A stretch of 8,330 bases of DNA from a bacterium (GTDB taxonomy: Bacteria; SZUA-182; SZUA-191; JAJRXT01), in assembly GCA_024277605.1 (NCBI GenBank), contig JAJRUU010000089.1, positions 1-8,330 on the forward strand. Reading direction: 5' to 3'. The translations under genes and the position numbers were made by a program. Position 1 is the stretch's first letter; the number at the start of each line of letters is the position of its first letter. The notes below the pieces were generated by a model. The model saw only the letters and a list, made by a program, of their open reading frames with translations. It ran no database searches and was not told the origin of the DNA. Below are positions 1-4,680 of the stretch, in pieces.

Positions 1-495
1 ACAATTTTGCAAATTTTGAGCATCTCTTTATTCGAGAGACCTCATATTTATCAGCTACTTACGCAATGTGATTACCAAAAAACTGAAACATCTGGTTGTA
101 TCCAGTTGAATTTATTCGATTATTAACCGGACAGTAGTGGGATAATACACAAAAAATTTTACCAATTTTAAAAGATGCTTGCAAGAAACAACTTAGGTTC
201 CACAATCCAGGTATCATTCATATGCTTATTAACACAAATTTATTTTGTCTCGGAGGAGCAAACAAAATTCATTACATTCAACAAAGTCTTGCCAGAAACA
301 CAGAAGAACTTTTCCGAAACTATACTCGGGTATGGAAAATAATTTTTGATATTGTTACACCTCCCCCTCAAGGGAGACATAATGCAAATGTGAAGCGACT
401 TGTTTTGACGAATATAAAGCGTACAAGTTACCCAGCAAATTACAAAGAACCTTTACCTATTGTCTTATTGTAAAGGGAATTAGGTTTATAAAGAT
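1..495. other. AT-rich region without recognisable gene
   Basis: I see no supportable gene here. An open frame of 83 codons (222-473, + strand) starts without a ribosome-binding site, has no family motif and resembles chance coding in AT-rich DNA. No long minus-strand frame exists. The only local structures are weak: a 7-bp inverted repeat (CCTTTAC at 450-456 with GTAAAGG at 470-476, 13-base loop) and a 5-bp one (CTCCC at 361-365 with GGGAG at 372-376). It may be decayed sequence or the distal flank of a gene lying outside the window. Confidence 0.5.
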
Positions 496-589
496 TGACG
501 GGGTCAAGTCTCAAGTGCGCCAAGGTAAGCTGGCGCAATTCAGGTGGACTTTTCCACCATGGTCAAAGGTTAACCTCCTGCCCCCGTCA
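496..589. repeat. Compact fold-back element (multi-stem palindrome)
   Basis: The ends pair perfectly over 8 bp (TGACGGGG at 496-503 with CCCCGTCA at 582-589). They enclose two perfect hairpins: TGCGCCA/TGGCGCA (516-522 with 531-537, 8-base loop) and GGTGGA/TCCACC (543-548 with 553-558, 4-base loop). The remaining part holds the 10-base palindrome AGGTTAACCT (567-576). The layout is a multi-branch junction closed by a GC-rich stem, in otherwise AT-rich DNA. It could be a REP-like cassette mobilised by a Y1/RAYT transposase, or a small structured RNA. I do not recognise it as a known riboswitch class. The pairing is seen directly; the nature of the element is inference. Confidence 0.6.
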
Positions 590-600
590 TGATTGTTTGG

Positions 601-686
601 TTTGACATTTGAACTTATGTATTCATTTGACATTTGAGCTTTGGCATTTGTCATTCCTCTGTGAAGCAGGCTTGCCTGCCTCTGTG
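601..686. repeat. Short direct repeats upstream of ispE
   Basis: TTTGACATTTGAACTT (601-616) recurs as TTTGACATTTGAGCTT (626-641), followed by the related GGCATTTGTCATT (643-655). Just after, CCTCTGTG occurs at 656-663 and again at 679-686, flanking a small hairpin (GCAGG at 666-670 with CCTGC at 675-679). Repeats of this look are scattered between genes in many environmental bacteria. They could contain TTGACA-like -35 hexamers (602-607, 627-632), but no good -10 box lies at the right spacing, so I do not call a promoter. Confidence 0.5.
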
Positions 687-722
687 GTTAAAATATAAAT
701 TACTATACATCAATACAAAACA

Positions 723-1583
723 ATGACTAGTATAACCATACAGACTCCAGCTAAAATAAACCTGTATCTTAAGGTGTTGGGCAAACGGGCGGACGGCTAT
801 CATGAGTTGGAAAGCCTTATGTTACCCATCAGCCTTTATGACCGTATAGTATTGGAAGAGGCTCCCGCCGGGATAGAGTTATGCTGTGACCATCCACAGT
901 TGCAGGCGCTTGAAGATAATTTAGTCTATAAAGCGGCGCAGGCCATACAGCGTATGGGTGCTGTAAAATCAGGGGTGAAAATTAAGCTCTATAAAAACAT
1001 TCCGCTGGCGGCCGGGTTGGGTGGGGGGAGCAGTGATGCGGCGGCGGCGCTTTTGGGACTAAACCGTCTATGGAATTTGAATGTGAGTCAGGAACAGCTG
1101 CTTGAGTTGGGAGCGCAATTGGGAGCGGATGTGCCTTTCTTTATCTTGGGGTCTCCGGCGATAGCCCGCGGTAAGGGGGAACTTCTGGAGCCTGTTTATT
1201 TTAAACCCCTGTGGTTGGTGTTGGTTAATCCGGGTTTTGGAGTAAGTGCAGCCGAGGCATATGCCGGACTCAATTGGGGATTGACAAAAAAAGAAAGTTA
1301 TACTACAATCCCACCAAATCTGTTTGAAAAGCTTAAACCAGCCCAGATAGCGAGTTGGCTTGCGAATGATTTGGAGGCTCCGGTTATAAAGAAATATCCT
1401 GTAATCTTAGAGATTAAGGAGTATCTTTCAGCCAAAGGGGCACTGGGGTCATTGATGAGTGGAAGCGGTTCCAGTGTGTTTGGACTGTTTGGCTCTCGTG
1501 GGCAGGCGCAGGTGGTCTGTCAGGAATTACGGGCACAAAATAAGGCTGGCTGGTCGGTTTTTTTAACCCATACCTTAAACTAA
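723..1583 (+). CDS. ispE: 4-diphosphocytidyl-2-C-methyl-D-erythritol kinase (IspE)
   Basis: This cytoplasmic GHMP-family kinase phosphorylates CDP-methylerythritol at the 2-hydroxyl using ATP, the fourth step of the MEP route to IPP and DMAPP. The 286-residue length is normal. Visible motifs are the N-terminal PAKINLYL with the substrate/catalytic Lys11, the glycine-rich ATP loop GLGGGSSDAAAAL (98-110), GADVPFF (134-140) with catalytic Asp136, and the C-terminal MSGSGSS (245-251) that completes the nucleotide pocket. The ATG at 723 is the only sensible start: the family-conserved residues begin within ten codons of it. The preceding sequence is AT-rich with no clear Shine-Dalgarno, unlike most genes downstream. 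Its place ahead of spoVG is the usual one in Bacillota, where purR and yabJ often intervene; here they are absent and only 37 bases separate the two genes. Confidence 0.96.
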   Translation: MTSITIQTPAKINLYLKVLGKRADGYHELESLMLPISLYDRIVLEEAPAGIELCCDHPQLQALEDNLVYKAAQAIQRMGAVKSGVKIKLYKNIPLAAGLGGGSSDAAAALLGLNRLWNLNVSQEQLLELGAQLGADVPFFILGSPAIARGKGELLEPVYFKPLWLVLVNPGFGVSAAEAYAGLNWGLTKKESYTTIPPNLFEKLKPAQIASWLANDLEAPVIKKYPVILEIKEYLSAKGALGSLMSGSGSSVFGLFGSRGQAQVVCQELRAQNKAGWSVFLTHTLN

Positions 1584-1620
1584 ATCCATTAGATACTATA
1601 GTTACGATGGAGGGTAATAG

Positions 1621-1926
1621 ATGGATATTACAGAAGTGCGTGTCTATCCGGTTAGTGATGATAAGTTGAAGGCTTTTGTAACTATTACCTTTGATGATTC
1701 CTTTGTAGTTCGCGATTTGAAGATTATCAAAGGAGATAATGGGCTGTTTGTAGCCATGCCGAGTAAGAAAAGGAAAGATGGCACCTTCAGGGATACGGCC
1801 CATCCGTTGAATAATGAGACCAGAAATATGATCGAGGATAAGGTGTTAGCGGCGTTTCAGGAGGAACTGGCGAAACCTGGTCAACCCCAGGCTGATACCG
1901 ACAAGCGGGATGAATGGCTTAAATAA
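1621..1926 (+). CDS. spoVG: SpoVG family regulator
   Basis: SpoVG is a small nucleic-acid-binding regulator. In Bacillus it affects septation and spore cortex formation; in other Bacillota and spirochaetes it modulates virulence and metabolic genes. The 101-residue product starts MDITEVRVYPV and contains the conserved core LKAFVTITFDDSFVVRDLKI (17-36), then the GLFVAMPSKK stretch (42-51) and FRDTAHPLN (56-64), all hallmark segments of the family. The C-terminal tail after about residue 85 is charged and variable, as expected. The start is well supported: GGAGGG at 1609-1614 lies six bases before ATG. Presence of this gene supports a Bacillota assignment but does not prove that the organism sporulates. 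It probably shares a transcript with ispE and ends at the terminator just downstream. Confidence 0.96.
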   Translation: MDITEVRVYPVSDDKLKAFVTITFDDSFVVRDLKIIKGDNGLFVAMPSKKRKDGTFRDTAHPLNNETRNMIEDKVLAAFQEELAKPGQPQADTDKRDEWLK

Positions 1927-1933
1927 GGTTCTG

Positions 1934-1954
1934 TAGGAGCCTGACAGACTCCTA
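1934..1954 (+). other. Small hairpin just after spoVG
   Basis: TAGGAG (1934-1939) pairs perfectly with CTCCTA (1949-1954) across a 9-base loop, starting eight bases after the spoVG stop. There is no U-tract, so it is not itself a terminator. It may protect the 3' end of the message or be incidental. Confidence 0.35.
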
Positions 1955-1986
1955 GCATATACAGGGTACAGAAGAATCTAAGGAAG

Positions 1987-2026
1987 GAGCGGATAGGTAA
2001 ATCCGCTCTCTTTTTGGCTTTTTTTT
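1987..2026 (+). terminator. Rho-independent terminator after spoVG
   Basis: GAGCGGAT (1987-1994) pairs perfectly with ATCCGCTC (2001-2008) around the 6-base loop AGGTAA. It is followed by two T-runs, 2011-2015 and 2019-2026. This is a classical intrinsic terminator ending the ispE-spoVG transcript. It lies only seven bases before the tRNA gene, so the tRNA is expressed either by read-through or from a promoter overlapping the spoVG 3' region; I could not identify a convincing one. Confidence 0.85.
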
Positions 2027-2032
2027 AACTAT

Positions 2033-2107
2033 TGGGGCGTCGACAAATGGCAAGTCACGGGTTTTTGGAGCCCGCATTTGGAGGTTCGAGTCCTCCCGCC
2101 CCAGCCA
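2033..2107 (+). tRNA. tRNA-Gln (anticodon UUG)
   Basis: A full cloverleaf can be drawn. The acceptor stem is TGGGGCG (2033-2039) with CGCCCCA (2097-2103). The D stem is GAC/GTC (2042-2044 with 2054-2056). The anticodon stem is CGGGT (2058-2062) with GCCCG (2070-2074), and its 7-base loop TTTTGGA puts TTG at 2065-2067. The T stem is GGAGG (2080-2084) with CCTCC (2092-2096), with loop TTCGAGT. Discriminator G2104 and an encoded CCA (2105-2107) follow. The U1-A72 pair and G73 are typical glutamine identity elements, supporting the anticodon call. In the classical Bacillota order glmU lies between spoVG and prs; here that position holds only this tRNA. Confidence 0.96.
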
Positions 2108-2135
2108 ATCTATGTAGTAATCAAATGGAGTTGTT

Positions 2136-3083
2136 ATGTTGAGTTCAAAAGGAGCGAGATTGTTCTCAGGTACGGCCAACCGTTCGCTTGCGGAAGGTAT
2201 AAGTCGTTATTTAGGGGTGCCCTTAATTAAGGCCGATATACGTACTTTCAGAGATGGGGAGTTATTTGTTCAGATAAACGAGAATGTAAGAGGGGCCAAT
2301 GTATTTGTTATTCAATCCGCTTGCCCGCCGGTAAATGACAATTTGATGGAATTGCTGATTATGATAGATGCCCTGAAACGGGCTTCAGTCAATGGGGTTA
2401 CCGCAGTAATGCCATACTACGGCTATGCCCGGCAGGATCGTAAAGTGCAGCCGCGGGTACCCATTACCGCTAAATTAGTGGCAGACCTTTTGACCACCAG
2501 CGGAGCAGCCCGTCTCTTGACGGTGGACTTGCATGTGGGACAGATTCAGGGATTTTTCAACATTCCGGTGGATAATCTGTTTGCTACGCCGGTTATACAT
2601 GAATATATCAAACAAAAGAATTTAAAGGATTTGGTAATTGTCTCTCCTGATGCCGGAGGGGTGGAACGAGCGCGGGCGTTTGCCTCGCGCCTGAACGCCT
2701 CTTTAGCGATTATGGACAAACGCCGCCCCGAACCGGGGGTGGCCAAGGTAATGAATATTATCGGAGAGGTTAAGGATAAGACTGCGGTTATTGTAGATGA
2801 TATAATCGATAGCGCCGGGACGATGAGTGAGGCGGCCAGGAGTATAATGGAAGAGGGCGCTCTTGCAGTATATGCCTGTGGTACCCATGCGGTTTTTTCG
2901 GACCCGGCATTACAGAATATAGAGAATTCCACCTTTACAGAAGTGGTGGTTACCGATACTATTCCCCTGCGGGAGGAGTATAAACGCTGCTCTAAAATTA
3001 AGGTATTATCAGTGGCCGAGTTATTAGGTGAAGCCATTCGACGTATCTGCGAGGGCAGCTCAGTTAGTTCATTGTTTATATAA
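2136..3083 (+). CDS. prs: Ribose-phosphate pyrophosphokinase (PRPP synthetase)
   Basis: Prs transfers pyrophosphate from ATP to ribose 5-phosphate to make PRPP, the shared precursor of purines, pyrimidines, NAD, histidine and tryptophan. The 315-residue length is that of class I bacterial enzymes. Visible features are FRDGELFVQINENVRG (38-53), the catalytic flexible loop around YYGYARQDRK (94-103), DLHVGQIQGFF (131-141) with metal/ATP-contacting His133, the basic DKRRP (194-198), and the PRPP-binding loop VIVDDIIDSAGT (218-229). Two small departures from the commonest forms are Val in DLHVGQ (usually Ala) and Ser in DIIDSAGT (usually Thr); neither should inactivate it. ATG 2136 has GGAG seven bases upstream and starts right where family members do. 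Its product is the ligand-precursor for PyrR encoded at the end of the window. Confidence 0.97.
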   Translation: MLSSKGARLFSGTANRSLAEGISRYLGVPLIKADIRTFRDGELFVQINENVRGANVFVIQSACPPVNDNLMELLIMIDALKRASVNGVTAVMPYYGYARQDRKVQPRVPITAKLVADLLTTSGAARLLTVDLHVGQIQGFFNIPVDNLFATPVIHEYIKQKNLKDLVIVSPDAGGVERARAFASRLNASLAIMDKRRPEPGVAKVMNIIGEVKDKTAVIVDDIIDSAGTMSEAARSIMEEGALAVYACGTHAVFSDPALQNIENSTFTEVVVTDTIPLREEYKRCSKIKVLSVAELLGEAIRRICEGSSVSSLFI

Positions 3084-3134
3084 CTGTTTTTCATATAACG
3101 GCGTTGTTTTATGGCGACGTATCTCAAAGTAAGC

Positions 3135-3186
3135 CTCCGCTACCGTCCGGTAGGGGTCGTAGACCCGTAGACGGCAGGCGGCGGAG
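3135..3186 (+). other. Branched stem-loop in the prs-L25 spacer
   Basis: Nested pairings: CTCCGC (3135-3140) with GCGGAG (3181-3186), then CCGTC (3143-3147) with GACGG (3170-3174), then GGGTC (3154-3158) with GACCC (3162-3166) closing a 3-base loop. An alternative pairing of TACC (3141-3144) with GGTA (3149-3152) competes with the middle stem. It is the first of three consecutive stem-loops between prs and the L25 start. It could be part of a regulatory leader or a dispersed palindromic repeat; the sequence alone does not decide. Confidence 0.5.
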
Positions 3187-3217
3187 TTGGCAATAACGTA
3201 GCGGTTTATGTTGTGAT

Positions 3218-3240
3218 AAGACCAGGCCATGCCTGGTCTT
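3218..3240 (+). other. Strong 10-bp hairpin in the L25 leader
   Basis: AAGACCAGGC (3218-3227) pairs perfectly with GCCTGGTCTT (3231-3240) over a 3-base loop. The stem is terminator-like in strength, but the following bases (GCCGTGATT) lack a U-run, so it is not a classical intrinsic terminator. Its position between prs and L25 suggests a processing/stability element or part of a regulatory leader. Confidence 0.55.
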
Positions 3241-3252
3241 GCCGTGATTAAT

Positions 3253-3280
3253 CCAGCTTCGGGGTCATTGACCCCCCTGG
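3253..3280 (+). other. Hairpin directly before the L25 ribosome-binding site
   Basis: GGGGTC (3261-3266) pairs with GACCCC (3270-3275) over loop ATT, with an outer CCAG/CTGG stem (3253-3256 with 3277-3280). It ends about ten bases before the GGAGG at 3290-3294, close enough to influence ribosome access if formed in the mRNA. Confidence 0.45.
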
Positions 3281-3304
3281 TTGGAATTTGGAGGTTTAAA
3301 TATT

Positions 3305-3958
3305 ATGGAGCAAGTAGTTTGAAGCGCTCAACTCAAAGAGGAGAGTGGTAAAGGGGTTGCCCGCAAGTTACGGCAGCAGGGACTCATTCCAGCTACTCTT
3401 TATGGTGGAAAAGGAAAGGGCAGCAATGTATCTCTGATTCTTAACAATAAGGATGTACTGAAAATCATAAGGAGTGATATGGGAATGGGTACCCTGTCGC
3501 AACTTGAGATACAGGGCTTAAAGGAAAAAAGCAAACGTAATGTTATCTTCCGCGAGATTCAACTTCACCCTGTAAGGCATGATATTCTGCACATCGATCT
3601 TTACGAAGTTGCTATGGATAAAGTTGTTCAGGTGGAAGTACCTGTTGCGTTGATTGGTCAAGCGGTAGGAGTCAAAGACCAGGGGGGGATTCTGGAACAT
3701 AACTTGCGCAGCTTGAATATCGAATGCCTGCCGGGGCAAATTCCGGGGCATATCGATGTAGATATAAGTCAGCTCGAATTGGGTAAATCAATCCATGTGG
3801 CTGATCTGCAACTGCCTGATGGGTCCAAGGTTTTGGATAATCCAGAACAGCTGATAGCCAGTGTAATTGAACCGAGCAAGGTGGAAGCGCCCGTGGCAGA
3901 GGAAGCAGACGCAGCGGAAGAGGCGGCGGCTGAAGAAAACTCGGCTGATAAGTCGTAG
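3305..3958 (+). CDS. rplY/ctc: 50S ribosomal protein L25/general stress protein Ctc, with in-frame UGA at codon 6
   Basis: L25 of the CTC type binds 5S rRNA in the large ribosomal subunit. The frame begins at ATG 3305, with GGAGG at 3290-3294, and reads MEQVV, then UGA (3320-3322), then SAQLKEESGKGVARKLRQQG and onward without interruption to 3958. That gives 217 codons, a normal length for this two-domain family. Family landmarks are RKLRQQGLIPATLYGG (20-35), HPVRHDILHIDLYEV (about 91-105) and the acidic Ala/Glu-rich tail. The homology on both sides of the UGA shows that the true gene starts at 3305; Leu is the expected residue at that codon, and TTA to TGA needs one base change. The alternative is a 159-residue product from ATG 3479, which has AGGAG four bases upstream but would lose much of the 5S-rRNA-binding N-terminal domain. 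I infer a recent nonsense mutation, a sequencing or assembly error, or read-through. Neighbours prs and pth fit the classical cluster. Confidence 0.88.
3469..3481 (+). promoter_or_regulatory. Possible internal translation start in the L25 frame
   Basis: AAGGAG (3469-3474) precedes an in-frame ATG at 3479 by four bases. No in-frame ATG, GTG or TTG lies between the UGA at 3320 and this ATG, so it is the first usable restart if the UGA is real. The spacing is short and the resulting protein would be N-terminally truncated by 58 codons. Confidence 0.4.
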
Positions 3959-3981
3959 GCATAGCATGCCCTTTTTGTTTG
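3958..3981 (+). terminator. Weak terminator candidate after L25
   Basis: GGCAT (3958-3962) pairs with ATGCC (3966-3970) over loop AGC and is followed by CTTTTTGTTTG. The stem is only 5 bp and overlaps the last base of the L25 stop codon. It might attenuate transcription into pth but is too weak to call firmly. Confidence 0.35.
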
Positions 3982-4049
3982 AATTAAATCTTAAAACTAT
4001 CGAAAAGTATTTAGCGGGGGATCGGTTTTCCCCATGAATGGTGGTTTGA

Positions 4050-4616
4050 TTGAAAGTAATTGCAGGCCTGGGAAATCCTGGTGTTAAGTATAAAAATACC
4101 AGGCACAACCTGGGTTTTATGGTAGTGGACGGCCTGTCCCAACGGTTGGATATCGAGCTTGCCAAGTTGAAGTATAAAGCCTTAATCGGCCAGGGCGAAT
4201 TGGCGGGTGAACCGCTTATACTGGTCAAGCCAATGACCTATATGAATTTAAGCGGTCGGGCGCTTAAGGGCTTAGTTAGCGGTTTGGGATTGTCTCTGGC
4301 CGATATAGTTGTGGTTTGCGATGATCTGAATTTGCCGCTGGGCGCTTTAAGGATCAGGGCCAAGGGCAGCGCCGGCGGGAACAAGGGACTAGCGTCGATA
4401 ATAGCTGCTTTGGGAAGCCAGGAATTTACCAGGGTACGCTTGGGTATCGATCAGCCCCCAGCGAAGGTGGATGCTGCTGATTATGTACTGCGGCCATTTG
4501 CAAAAGCTGAATGGCCGGTAGTTCAGGAGATGCTGAATCAGGCGCAGGAGGCTGTATGCACGCTGGTTGAGCAGGGCCTCGAAGCAGCCATGAACCGCTT
4601 TAATCAGTCAGTTTAA
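4050..4616 (+). CDS. pth: Peptidyl-tRNA hydrolase (Pth; SpoVC in Bacillus)
   Basis: Pth cleaves peptidyl-tRNAs released from stalled ribosomes, recycling tRNA. The 188-residue length is typical. The start is TTG at 4050, since the family sequence begins immediately (MKVIAGLGNPG) and no upstream in-frame ATG fits; a weak GGTGG lies just before it. Motifs are GLGNPG with Asn9, NTRHNLGF (16-23) with catalytic His19, KPMTYMNLSG (60-69) with Asn66, and DDLNLPLG (91-98) with Asp91. The segment usually read GGHNGL is GGNKGL here (109-114): the His and Asn of the common motif are replaced by Asn111 and Lys112. Basic residues at the second position occur in other Bacillota as I recall them, but the His change is less usual. 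The remaining catalytic residues are intact, so I expect activity. It follows L25 as in the classical cluster. Confidence 0.95.
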   Translation: MKVIAGLGNPGVKYKNTRHNLGFMVVDGLSQRLDIELAKLKYKALIGQGELAGEPLILVKPMTYMNLSGRALKGLVSGLGLSLADIVVVCDDLNLPLGALRIRAKGSAGGNKGLASIIAALGSQEFTRVRLGIDQPPAKVDAADYVLRPFAKAEWPVVQEMLNQAQEAVCTLVEQGLEAAMNRFNQSV

Positions 4617-4622
4617 AGCGGT
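4594..4622 (+). other. Perfect 10-bp hairpin over the pth stop codon
   Basis: ACCGCTTTAA (4594-4603) is exactly complementary to TTAAAGCGGT (4613-4622), with a 9-base loop. The stop codon TAA (4614-4616) lies within the right arm. No U-tract follows (GTAAGCGTTTGATT), so it is at best a non-canonical terminator or an mRNA 3'-end stabiliser separating pth from hppA. Confidence 0.5.
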
Positions 4623-4680
4623 GTAAGCGTTTGATTAACATAAATTCCAAAAACCTAACTTAGGAGGAATTCAAAAAAAG

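Noticed and set aside
222..473. 83-codon open frame in the AT-rich left end
   Set aside because: No ribosome-binding site, no recognisable motif and a composition expected from chance; no neighbouring context supports a gene.
602..655. Sigma-A promoter from the TTGACA hexamers
   Set aside because: Neither TTGACA has a TATAAT-like box at 16-18 bases, and both are part of a direct repeat.
2546..3127. Long minus-strand open frame opposite prs
   Set aside because: It is a shadow of the well-supported prs coding sequence with no family features of its own.
3211..3250. Intrinsic terminator after prs
   Set aside because: The hairpin is strong but is followed by GCCGTGATT instead of a U-tract, so it is listed as a structure only.
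3320..3360. Selenocysteine codon in L25
   Set aside because: No convincing SECIS-type hairpin follows the UGA, and L25 has no known selenocysteine or cysteine at this position.
3305..3440. Programmed +1 frameshift at GTTTGA in L25, as in RF2
   Set aside because: The L25 similarity after the UGA continues in the original frame, so a shift would leave the homologous frame; the +1 frame hits a stop soon after.
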